Of a stretch of DNA of 13,485 nt, positions 1 to 6,659 are shown one piece after another. The stretch spans positions 1 to 13,485 of the forward strand of contig URBS01000051.1 in the NCBI GenBank assembly GCA_900546085.1, in the 5' to 3' direction. Within the stretch, counting starts at the first letter, position 1. Every line of letters starts with the position of its first letter. A program made the translations under genes and the position numbers. The stretch comes from an uncultured Collinsella sp. GTDB lineage: Bacteria; Actinomycetota; Coriobacteriia; Coriobacteriales; Coriobacteriaceae. The notes under the pieces were generated by a model. It saw only the letters and a program-made list of their open reading frames with translations, was not told the DNA's origin and ran no database searches.

Positions 1-37
1 ATCTACACTCTTTCCCTACACGACGCTCTTCCGATCT
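1..37 (+). other. Illumina P5/Read-1 sequencing adapter (contamination)
   Basis: These bases match the end of the standard Illumina TruSeq/P5 Read-1 adapter, finishing in CGCTCTTCCGATCT. They are library sequence, not part of the organism. Genomic DNA starts at about position 38, only 20 bases before the ruvC start codon, so the native ruvC promoter and the gene upstream are missing. Confidence 0.97.
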
Positions 38-43
38 TGTGAC

Positions 44-52
44 GAGGGGAGG
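44..52 (+). promoter_or_regulatory. Shine-Dalgarno site of ruvC that fixes a TTG start
   Basis: A purine-rich GAGGGGAGG lies 5 bases upstream of the TTG at 58. No ATG or GTG at a suitable place would keep the conserved GIDPG motif at residues 5-9, so this site decides the start. Confidence 0.75.
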
Positions 53-57
53 TTGGC

Positions 58-579
58 TTGGTCATTTTGGGTATCGACCCCGGTTTGGCCCATACGGGCT
101 GGGGGATTATCGAGGAGCGACGTGGCGAGGTTCGCTGCCGTGCCTACGGTTGTATCGAGACCAGCGCGGGCAGCCCGCTCGCGGTGCGCCTGTCGCATAT
201 CGCCCATGACCTTAAGGATGTCGTCGAGCGTTATCGACCCGACACGGCTGCTGTCGAGAGCATCTACTTTGGCGCCAACGTTCGTTCGGCCATCCCCACG
301 GCACATGCCCGCGGCGCTGCGCTTGTGGCGCTTTCGGAGTGCGCGCTCGAGATCGGCGAGTACACGCCTATGCAGATTAAGCAGGCTGTTGTGGGCACCG
401 GAGCCGCGGACAAACGGCAGGTCGCGTATATGGTTCGTACGCTCACGCAGCTCGACCACGACCCGCATCCCGACCATGCCGCCGATGCCCTGGCTTGCGC
501 CATCTGCCACGTAAACCTCAGCCGCACCCGTGCCCTTACCGGTGGCGAGTTCTATCAACAGAGAGGAACCGGATACTGA
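58..579 (+). CDS. ruvC: Holliday junction resolvase RuvC (crossover junction endodeoxyribonuclease)
   Basis: RuvC is a dimeric endonuclease that nicks Holliday junctions symmetrically while docked on the RuvAB branch-migration complex. The 173-residue product is full length for the family. It starts with MVILGIDPG, giving catalytic Asp7. Glu67 lies in VESIYF, and His140 and Asp143 lie in HAADALA. Together these form the RNase H-fold acidic site in the His variant known from Thermus; E. coli has Asp at the third position. The start is a TTG with a strong Shine-Dalgarno 5 bases upstream. The stop overlaps the ruvA start by one base (TGATG), so it heads a ruvCAB operon. Identification is secure. 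Any upstream partner, often yebC in related genomes, is lost at the adapter junction. Confidence 0.97.
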   Translation: MVILGIDPGLAHTGWGIIEERRGEVRCRAYGCIETSAGSPLAVRLSHIAHDLKDVVERYRPDTAAVESIYFGANVRSAIPTAHARGAALVALSECALEIGEYTPMQIKQAVVGTGAADKRQVAYMVRTLTQLDHDPHPDHAADALACAICHVNLSRTRALTGGEFYQQRGTGY

Positions 580-1199
580 TGATTTCCCAGCTCCATGGAA
601 CGCTTGTCGAGGCCACGATGAGCTCGGCCGTCGTCGACGTGTCGGGCGTTGGCTTTGAACTCGGCATCTCGGGCAGCACTGCGGCCACGTTGCCGACGCC
701 CGGCGGCGAGGTCCGCCTCTACACGCGTATGCAGGTGCGCGAGGACGCCATGACACTTTTCGGTTTTTCTTCAAAGGATGAGCGCACGATGTTCGACCGG
801 CTCGTGTCCGTCTCGGGCGTTGGCCCGCGCTTGGCGCTCGCCGTACTTTCCACCTATACCGTGGGACAGCTGTATTCCCTGGTGATGGCCGAGGACGACA
901 AGGGCATGGCCAAGGTGCCCGGCGTGGGCAAAAAGACCGCCCAGCGCCTCATCTTGGAGCTCAAGAGCACCTTTGCCAAGGACAAGGGCTTTGTGCCGGT
1001 CGATGCGATCCCCGGTCAGGTTGCGATGCCCGTGCCCGCCGCCGCTCCTTCGGCGATCGATGACGCCCGTGCGGCACTCCTTTCCATGGGCTTTAGCCCG
1101 CAGGAGACCGATGTCGCTCTGAGCGGGTATGATGGGCAGGATATGCGTGTCGAGGATTTGCTCGGCGCGGCGCTTAAGCGACTCGGAATGGATGCGTGA
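579..1199 (+). CDS. ruvA: Holliday junction branch migration protein RuvA
   Basis: RuvA binds four-way junctions as a tetramer and loads the RuvB motor. The 206-residue protein has the expected three parts. An OB fold occupies about residues 1-63, with the acidic pin Glu55-Asp56 that splits the junction strands. Two helix-hairpin-helix motifs sit at about 76-90 (VSGVGPRLAL) and 111-126 (VPGVGKKTAQRL). After a flexible Pro/Ala linker (about 145-160), a C-terminal three-helix domain (160-206) contacts RuvB. An upstream ATG in the same frame at 495 would add 28 residues unlike any RuvA. The MISQLHG start at 579 is the conserved one, overlaps the ruvC stop by one base, and has GAGAGGA 11 bases upstream. 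Its own stop overlaps ruvB in the same way. Confidence 0.97.
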   Translation: MISQLHGTLVEATMSSAVVDVSGVGFELGISGSTAATLPTPGGEVRLYTRMQVREDAMTLFGFSSKDERTMFDRLVSVSGVGPRLALAVLSTYTVGQLYSLVMAEDDKGMAKVPGVGKKTAQRLILELKSTFAKDKGFVPVDAIPGQVAMPVPAAAPSAIDDARAALLSMGFSPQETDVALSGYDGQDMRVEDLLGAALKRLGMDA

Positions 1200-2266
1200 T
1201 GTGGGAAGCCGATGACTCTCAGGACCTGTGGGCGACGCCCGGCAACTCGCCGGCGGCATCCATGGCGCACGGCGAGCGCATGGTGGGCTCGGAGCTGACG
1301 GCCGAGGACCTCGATGTCGATCGCACTTTGCGCCCCCAGCGCCTGGACGATTACTGCGGCCAGGAGCATATCAAGCAGAGCCTGCGCGTGTTGATCGAAG
1401 CGGCGCAGAGCCGTGGCGAGACGCTCGACCACGTGATCTTCTCGGGCCCTCCGGGTCTGGGCAAGACCACGCTGGCTACGGTTATCGCCAACGAGCTGGG
1501 CGCTCAGATCAAGACCACGAGTGGCCCTGCCATCGCGCGCACCGGCGACCTGGCAGCCATCCTTACTAACTTGCAGCCGGGTGATGTGCTGTTTATCGAC
1601 GAGATCCACCGCCTCAACCGTTCGGTCGAGGAGGTCCTGTACCCCGCGATGGAGGACTTTGCCCTCGATATCGTGATTGGCAAGGGTCCGGCGGCGCGCT
1701 CGATTCGCCTGGATATTCCCAAGTTTACGCTGGTGGCGGCAACGACCCGCTCAGGCATGTTGACCGGCCCGTTGCGCGACCGCTTTGGCATTTCATATCG
1801 CCTGGATTACTACACGGTCGAGGAACTCGCGCAGATTGTTACGCGCTCGGCGACTATCCTGGGCGTGACGATCGACCATCCCAGTGCACTCGAGATCGGC
1901 TCGCGTTCGCGCGGCACGCCACGTCTTGCCAACCGCCTGCTCAAGCGCGTGCGCGATTACGCACAGGTGCGCGGCAACGGCCCCATCGAGCTCGATATCT
2001 GTCGCCAGGCGCTCGAGTTCTTCGAGATCGATGAGCTCGGTCTGGACTGGATGGATATTCGCATTTTGGAGACGCTCGCTAAGACGTTCTCCGGTCGTGC
2101 CGTGGGACTTACGACCCTTGCCAGCGCGGTGGGCGAGGACCCGGGCACGCTCGAGGATGTCTATGAGCCGTATCTGCTGCAGTGCGGGTTGATGATTCGT
2201 ACGCCGCAGGGCCGTCAGGCAACCCTTCGCACCTTTGAGCACCTGGGGATTGAACCTACCGTTTAG
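1199..2266 (+). CDS. ruvB: Holliday junction branch migration DNA helicase RuvB
   Basis: RuvB is the AAA+ hexameric motor that pumps DNA through the RuvA-junction complex using ATP. In the 355-residue product the Walker A motif is GPPGLGKTT (83-91), Walker B is LFIDEIH (131-137), sensor 1 is in ATTR (181-184), the arginine finger is Arg193 in PLRDRFG, and sensor 2 is Arg242 in GTPRLANR. A winged-helix domain follows from about 275. I use the ATG at 1199, which overlaps the ruvA stop as TGATG; a GTG three bases earlier is also possible. The N-terminal extension before the conserved LRPQRLDDY is some 20 residues longer than in E. coli RuvB. The Shine-Dalgarno is weak, which fits translational coupling to ruvA. 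No obvious intrinsic terminator follows. Confidence 0.97.
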   Translation: MWEADDSQDLWATPGNSPAASMAHGERMVGSELTAEDLDVDRTLRPQRLDDYCGQEHIKQSLRVLIEAAQSRGETLDHVIFSGPPGLGKTTLATVIANELGAQIKTTSGPAIARTGDLAAILTNLQPGDVLFIDEIHRLNRSVEEVLYPAMEDFALDIVIGKGPAARSIRLDIPKFTLVAATTRSGMLTGPLRDRFGISYRLDYYTVEELAQIVTRSATILGVTIDHPSALEIGSRSRGTPRLANRLLKRVRDYAQVRGNGPIELDICRQALEFFEIDELGLDWMDIRILETLAKTFSGRAVGLTTLASAVGEDPGTLEDVYEPYLLQCGLMIRTPQGRQATLRTFEHLGIEPTV

Positions 2267-2364
2267 GGCGCTTTGTTTTGGCGGGCTGTTGGGCTATCGC
2301 TGGGCATCGGGTAAACATATCGCCGTTCATCGGTTATGGGTGTTTTACTATTGCGCGCCCGTGC

Positions 2365-2370
2365 TATGCT
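2365..2370 (+). promoter_or_regulatory. Candidate -10 box of the fhs promoter
   Basis: TATGCT lies 40 bases before the fhs start codon, preceded by a T-rich stretch (2343-2352) in the right region for a poor -35 element. The 144-base gap after ruvB argues for separate transcription of fhs. The -35 match is weak. Confidence 0.4.
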
Positions 2371-2410
2371 GAATTGGTCTTTTTCTCATTCGGTAACGAA
2401 AGGACCGCCC

Positions 2411-4078
2411 ATGCCTACTGACATCGAAATCGCACGTTCTGTCACGCCGCTGCCTATTACCGAGGTGGCCAAGAACGCCGGCGTCGACGTTAAGCACCTT
2501 ATTCCGTACGGCTTCGACAAGGCTAAGGTCGACTATTCGCTGCTCAACGAGCCGACCGATCACCAGGCCAAGCTCGTCCTCGTGACCGCTATCAACCCAA
2601 CGCCTGCGGGCGAGGGCAAGACCACCACGACCATCGGTCTGGCCGATGGCCTGCGTCGTCGCGGCGTCAAGAGTGCCGTGGCCCTGCGCGAGCCTTCGCT
2701 CGGCCCCGTTTTTGGTGTTAAGGGCGGTGCTGCCGGCGGCGGCTGGGCTCAGGTGATCCCCATGGAGGATATCAACCTGCACTTTACCGGCGACTTCCAT
2801 GCCATCGGTGCTGCCAACAACCTGCTGGCCGCCATGCTCGACAACCATATTCAGCAGGGCAACCAGCTTGGCATCGACGTTAAACGCATCACTTGGAAGC
2901 GCGTCGTCGATATGAACGACCGTCAGCTGCGCCACGTCATCGACGGTATTGGCGGTAAGGCCCAGGGCGTGCCGCGCGAGGACGGCTTCGATATCACCGT
3001 CGCCTCCGAGGTCATGGCAATCCTGTGCCTGTCTACGAGTATCAGCGACCTCAAGGAGCGCCTGGGCGAGATCGTCGTCGGCTACAGCTTTGCCGGCGAG
3101 CCCGTCCGTGCCCGCGACCTTAAGGCCCAGGGTGCCATGGCCGCGTTGCTTAAGGACGCGCTCAAGCCCAACCTGGTGCAAACGCTCGAGGGCACGCCCG
3201 CGTTTGTCCACGGCGGCCCCTTCGCCAACATCGCCCACGGCTGCAACTCTATCATGGCCACGCGTATGGCGATGCGCTTTGGCGATGTTGCCATTACCGA
3301 GGCCGGCTTCGGTGCCGATCTGGGTGCCGAGAAGTTCCTCGACATCAAGTGCCGTATGACGGGCGTTCGCCCCAGCGCCGTCGTGGTCGTCGCGACCGCT
3401 CGTGCGCTGAAGTACAACGGTGGCGTCGCCAAGGCCGACCTCAACGAGGAGAACCTCGAGGCACTCAAGGCCGGCATGCCCAACCTGCTGCGTCACGTCG
3501 ACAACATCCAGAACGTTTATGGTCTGCCCTGCGTGGTCGCCATCAACCGCTTCCCGACGGACACCGAGGCCGAGCTTGCGCTCATCGAGTCCGAGTGCCA
3601 GAAGCTCGGCGTCAACGTTAAGCTTTCCGAGGTCTGGGCCAAGGGCGGCGAGGGCGCGCTCGAGCTTGCCGATGAGGTCATGCGTCTGATTGAGCAGCCG
3701 AGCGAGCTCAAGTTTGCCTATGAGGACGGCGCCGATGTGGCCGACGCTCTTGAGGCCATTGCCACCAAGGTCTACCGCGCCGACGGCGTTGACTTTACGC
3801 CGGCCGCCAAGCGCCAGCTCGCCGAGCTGCGCGAGAACGGCTTTGGCAACCTGCCGGTGTGCGTGGCCAAGACGCAGTACAGCTTTAGCGACAACGCCAA
3901 GGCCCTGGGCGCTCCCGAGAACTTCCGCATCACGGTGCGCGAGCTCAAGGTTTCCGCCGGTGCCCACTTTGTGGTCGCACTGACTGGCAGTGTTCTGACC
4001 ATGCCGGGCCTGCCCAAGGTTCCCGCGGCCGAGAACATCGACGTCGACAACGACGGCAACATCACCGGCCTGTTCTAA
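2411..4078 (+). CDS. fhs: Formate-tetrahydrofolate ligase
   Basis: This enzyme activates formate: formate + tetrahydrofolate + ATP gives 10-formyl-tetrahydrofolate, ADP and phosphate. It feeds one-carbon units to purine synthesis or the methyl branch of acetogenic metabolism. At 555 residues it is the usual bacterial length. The P-loop is PTPAGEGKTT (63-72), followed by REPSLGPVFGVKGGAAGGG (93-111), FTGDFHAI (125-132) and GFDITVASEVMAI (192-204). The protein ends in the family-typical ITGLF. An in-frame ATG at 2336 would add 25 unrelated residues. The ATG at 2411 matches the family N-terminus and has GAAAGGA 6 bases upstream. It is flanked by a candidate promoter and a strong terminator, so it is probably a single-gene transcript. 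Codon use is strongly GC-biased, like a well-expressed housekeeping gene. Confidence 0.97.
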   Translation: MPTDIEIARSVTPLPITEVAKNAGVDVKHLIPYGFDKAKVDYSLLNEPTDHQAKLVLVTAINPTPAGEGKTTTTIGLADGLRRRGVKSAVALREPSLGPVFGVKGGAAGGGWAQVIPMEDINLHFTGDFHAIGAANNLLAAMLDNHIQQGNQLGIDVKRITWKRVVDMNDRQLRHVIDGIGGKAQGVPREDGFDITVASEVMAILCLSTSISDLKERLGEIVVGYSFAGEPVRARDLKAQGAMAALLKDALKPNLVQTLEGTPAFVHGGPFANIAHGCNSIMATRMAMRFGDVAITEAGFGADLGAEKFLDIKCRMTGVRPSAVVVVATARALKYNGGVAKADLNEENLEALKAGMPNLLRHVDNIQNVYGLPCVVAINRFPTDTEAELALIESECQKLGVNVKLSEVWAKGGEGALELADEVMRLIEQPSELKFAYEDGADVADALEAIATKVYRADGVDFTPAAKRQLAELRENGFGNLPVCVAKTQYSFSDNAKALGAPENFRITVRELKVSAGAHFVVALTGSVLTMPGLPKVPAAENIDVDNDGNITGLF

Positions 4079-4103
4079 GCCTGTTGCCCATAGCTGCTTG
4101 CCC

Positions 4104-4140
4104 GCCCCGTCGCGCTCCCAAGGCCCGGCGGGGCTTTTTT
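4104..4140 (+). terminator. Intrinsic terminator after fhs
   Basis: The arm GCCCCGTCG (4104-4112) pairs with CGGCGGGGC (4126-4134), 9 pairs with one G-U, around a 13-base loop. Six T residues follow immediately (4135-4140). It lies 25 bases after the fhs stop. Confidence 0.9.
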
Positions 4141-4206
4141 ATCCTTAGGCCCGCGCATGTCTTGTAGATACCGACGGGCTCTGCCCATCATAGGCTTTTG
4201 CGCGGG

Positions 4207-4212
4207 TAGAAT
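4207..4212 (+). promoter_or_regulatory. Candidate -10 box upstream of the membrane protein gene
   Basis: TAGAAT occurs 45 bases before the ATG at 4258 and after the fhs terminator, where a promoter is required. No good -35 hexamer is visible 16-18 bases upstream. Confidence 0.35.
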
Positions 4213-4257
4213 GCATGGATAACTTGAGGCTCACGCGCGACGGAAAGGAATCGTTGC

Positions 4258-5247
4258 ATGGATCAGGACAAGACAACCGTGATGGGCGGCTACGGTTCCG
4301 CGCAGGCTGGCGATAGCGCCGATGCGACCCGCGTTGTTCCCAACCCCGGCTATACCGACCCCGCCGCGACGCAGCCTTCTGCCGAGCCCACCCGGGTTAT
4401 GGGCTATGGCGACACGGCGCAGGATTCTTACGCTGCATCTTCGCAAGGCCCCTATGGCAACGCAGCTCCGGACCCGTTTGATTACGCGCCGCAGGATTCT
4501 TATGCCGCCTCGACGCCGAATCCCTATGATGACCTGCCGCAAAATCCCATTCCGCAGCCTCAGCAGACGACGTATATGCCTCGCACGGCGCAGTCTCGCT
4601 ACGAGTCGCGCGAGCCGTATCGCGAGTACCCCAAGTCGATTCCGCAATATGGCGAGGACGAGGAGAAGAAGCCGTCGCGTTCGTCGAGCGTGATCAAGAA
4701 AATCCTCATCGTGCTGGCGATCTTCTTTGCGCTGTCGGTTGTGTTTGCCATTGTGTCGGGCATGCTCAACAAGCGAGGGAGTTCAACGGCCGATACCGCT
4801 GCCGAGCAAACTGAGACTACCCAGTCCGGCACCGTCGATCTGAGCGATATCCCGGGGCAGTACTGGTCCAACGCCAAGAAGATCCTCAAGTCGCGCGGCG
4901 CCGATCTTTCGAATGCCGTGGTCCTGACTGATGATGGCTCAACGCCCGTCGTCGATGCCAACTGGGTCGTTACTTCTGCCTACTATAACGACAACGGCAA
5001 CCTCGAAATTCAGCTCACGCACAAGAACAGCTCGGGCAACTCGTCCGACGGCCAAAGCGGTACCGACGGCTCGAGCTCCAATACGCTGGAGGACTTGAGC
5101 AACAAGGCACAGGAGCTTGGGGATAAGGCCCAAGAGCTGGGTGATACGGCTCAGAACCTGGGCGACACCGCTCAGAACTTGGGCGACATGGCGACGGATG
5201 CCTGGAACGCCCTACAAAACGGCATCTCGGGCGCGCAGGGAAACTAG
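4258..5247 (+). CDS. Single-pass membrane protein with disordered N-terminus, PASTA-like segment and heptad-repeat tail
   Basis: I do not recognise a named family. The 329-residue product starts at an ATG with GGAAAGGA 8 bases upstream. Residues 1-145 are low-complexity, rich in Pro, Tyr, Asp, Gln and Ser, with no signal peptide. They contain three short motifs, DKTTVM (4-9), DATRVV (22-27) and EPTRVM (43-48), and QDSYAAS twice. A basic stretch (KK) precedes one transmembrane helix at about 148-168, so the N-terminus is probably cytoplasmic. The outer part, about 194-256 (DIPGQYWSNAKKILKSRG to IQLTHK), resembles a single PASTA-type domain, with a conserved-looking NWVV. A Ser/Gly linker follows, then four tandem heptads [KT]AQ[EN]LGD (283-310). 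By analogy with actinobacterial envelope proteins it could be a kinase substrate or envelope sensor; that is inference. It converges on the next gene with only 12 bases between stops. Confidence 0.8.
   Translation: MDQDKTTVMGGYGSAQAGDSADATRVVPNPGYTDPAATQPSAEPTRVMGYGDTAQDSYAASSQGPYGNAAPDPFDYAPQDSYAASTPNPYDDLPQNPIPQPQQTTYMPRTAQSRYESREPYREYPKSIPQYGEDEEKKPSRSSSVIKKILIVLAIFFALSVVFAIVSGMLNKRGSSTADTAAEQTETTQSGTVDLSDIPGQYWSNAKKILKSRGADLSNAVVLTDDGSTPVVDANWVVTSAYYNDNGNLEIQLTHKNSSGNSSDGQSGTDGSSSNTLEDLSNKAQELGDKAQELGDTAQNLGDTAQNLGDMATDAWNALQNGISGAQGN
5104..5187 (+). repeat. Four tandem 21-bp in-frame repeats encoding heptads
   Basis: Four consecutive 21-base units encode KAQELGD, KAQELGD, TAQNLGD and TAQNLGD. 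Units differ at synonymous and a few non-synonymous positions, so the array is diverged, not freshly copied. The period of 7 residues suits an amphipathic helix. Confidence 0.85.
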
Positions 5248-5259
5248 CTGGTAAGTGGG

Positions 5260-6441
5260 CTACAGCTGCTCGGCCGGACGCTCGGGCGAGCTGAAGCCCG
5301 AATCAAATGTGACGACGCACGAGACGTTGGGCCGGCGCTCGTGCACGATGCGCGTGACGAGCTCCAGCAGCTCCTCGTCGGATATATCAAAGCCGTCGGG
5401 ACGCACCAGGTCAAACGAAACGAACCCGTCGTGCTCGTGCAGGTCGTGGATGGAGAGTGCGGGGTCGATCTGCATGATGCCGCGCTTGACCCAGCCGCGC
5501 AAATCATCGCCGGTTGTCGCGATGGGGTCGCAGTGCAGCGTGATGTCAATGCCCATCTGGCGCTTGATGTCGTGCTCGATGGTGTCCAGGATCTCGTGAT
5601 GTTCAAACGCGTCGCCCTCGCCGGGCATCTCCACGTGGGCGCTGGCAAACTGACGACCGGGGCCGTAGTCGTGCACCATCAGGTCGTGTGTGCCCAAGAC
5701 CTGCGGATAGGACATGATCTTGTCGCGGATTGCCTGGACGAGCTTGGGGTCGGGCGCTTGCCCCAGCAACGGGCTGATGGCGTCGCGCACCAGGCCCATG
5801 CCACTGATGCAGATGAAGACGCCCACGCCCAGGCCCGCCCAGCCGTCAAGGTCAAAGCCGGTCGTCTGCGAAATAAGCGCTGCGGCCAGGACCGATCCCG
5901 AGGTGATGACGTCGTTTTTGGAGTCCTGTGCTGTGGCGATGAGTGTTTCGGAATCGATACGGTTGCCCAGCGCACGGTTGAATGCGGCCATCCAGAATTT
6001 GACGAGCATGGACAAGACGAGAGCGGCTAGGGAGACCAGCGTGTAGGCGGTGGGGGAGGGCTTGATGATCTTAGTGACCGACTCGAGGATCAGGTTGATG
6101 CCGACGGCGCAAACCAGGACGGCGACAAACAAGCCGGCTAGGTACTCGTAGCGGCCGTGGCCATAGGGGTGGCCTTCGTCTGCAGGGCGGCTGGCAAGGC
6201 GGAACCCGAGCAGGCTCACGATGTTGCTCGAGGCGTCGGAGAGGTTGTTGAAGGCGTCGGCGATGAGGGAGACGGAGCCGGCGAGCAGGCCCGCGATGCC
6301 CTTGGCCAGGCACAGGGTGATGTTGAGGCCAATGCAGACGAGGCTTGCGGAAAAGCCCGCGTTGGTGCGGCAAGATGCATCGACCGGCTCGCTCTCGCTG
6401 CCGGGAACAAGCGTATGTACCAGCCGATTTACAAATAGCAT
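5260..6441 (-). CDS. Cation diffusion facilitator family transporter
   Basis: This is a proton-coupled divalent-metal exporter of the CDF family, 393 residues from the chosen start. Six transmembrane helices are apparent at about 30-55, 56-82, 102-122, 132-152, 166-192 and 200-220. The TM2 metal motif is DAFNNLSD (Asp62, Asn65, Asp69). HPYGHGRYEYL follows at 91-101, and TM5 carries DSKND (Asp173, Asp177). An Asp instead of His opens the TM5 motif, which is less typical of Zn exporters and leans toward Mn or Fe; the substrate is uncertain. After the membrane part come two consecutive cytoplasmic segments (about 232-305 and 313-381) that look like repeated ferredoxin-like CDF C-terminal domains, each with an HDL-x-x-HD element. 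The ATG at 6441 has GAGGA 8 bases upstream. The ATG at 6462 lacks a ribosome site, and earlier in-frame starts would add unrelated sequence. Confidence 0.9.
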   Translation of the reverse strand: MLFVNRLVHTLVPGSESEPVDASCRTNAGFSASLVCIGLNITLCLAKGIAGLLAGSVSLIADAFNNLSDASSNIVSLLGFRLASRPADEGHPYGHGRYEYLAGLFVAVLVCAVGINLILESVTKIIKPSPTAYTLVSLAALVLSMLVKFWMAAFNRALGNRIDSETLIATAQDSKNDVITSGSVLAAALISQTTGFDLDGWAGLGVGVFICISGMGLVRDAISPLLGQAPDPKLVQAIRDKIMSYPQVLGTHDLMVHDYGPGRQFASAHVEMPGEGDAFEHHEILDTIEHDIKRQMGIDITLHCDPIATTGDDLRGWVKRGIMQIDPALSIHDLHEHDGFVSFDLVRPDGFDISDEELLELVTRIVHERRPNVSCVVTFDSGFSSPERPAEQL

Positions 6442-6474
6442 AGCGGTCGTCCTCACAATCATGTTTAAGGGGAT

Positions 6475-6480
6475 AGTGTA
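6475..6480 (-). promoter_or_regulatory. Candidate -10 box for the cation transporter gene
   Basis: On the minus strand TACACT stands about 33 bases upstream of the ATG at 6441. The hexamer 17 bases further up (GTGCAC) is a poor -35 match, so support is modest. Confidence 0.3.
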
Positions 6481-6612
6481 GCTCGCGCGGGGGCGCCGTG
6501 CACCGATGCTCAGAAAATGCAGCAATAGTCTGCCGGTGCTAACGAGCGAGCCTTCTCGTCTGCCTGGGTGGTCCATTTTGGGCCACATGGGTATGGGCAT
6601 GTGCCTGTTTGC

Positions 6613-6631
6613 TCGACATACTTAATGTCGA
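6613..6631 (+). promoter_or_regulatory. Perfect inverted repeat in the 5' region of the zinc-ribbon gene
   Basis: TCGACAT (6613-6619) and ATGTCGA (6625-6631) are perfect inverted copies around ACTTA. The site ends 12 bases before the Shine-Dalgarno at 6644. It could be an operator or a leader hairpin; the sequence alone does not decide. Confidence 0.45.
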
Positions 6632-6643
6632 CAGCCCCTGTGC

Positions 6644-6652
6644 AAAGGAGGA
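6644..6652 (+). promoter_or_regulatory. Strong Shine-Dalgarno deciding the start at 6660
   Basis: AAAGGAGGA stands 7 bases before the ATG at 6660. It favours that start over an in-frame alternative start at 6609, which would add 17 residues. Confidence 0.85.
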
Positions 6653-6659
6653 CGTTTCC

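Noticed and set aside
495..578. Upstream in-frame start for ruvA adding 28 residues
   Set aside because: It overlaps ruvC deeply and gives an N-terminus unlike RuvA; MISQLHG at 579 is the conserved start.
2267..2410. Possible tetrahydrofolate riboswitch before fhs
   Set aside because: I looked for a structured leader with a conserved core and saw only a short leader with a -10 box and ribosome site.
2348..3967. 539-codon open frame antisense to fhs
   Set aside because: It is a mirror of GC-rich codon bias in fhs; its translation shows no recognisable motif and fhs is certain.
5341..6030. 229-codon plus-strand open frame opposite the cation transporter
   Set aside because: Antisense to clear transmembrane and metal-site coding sequence; no family features.
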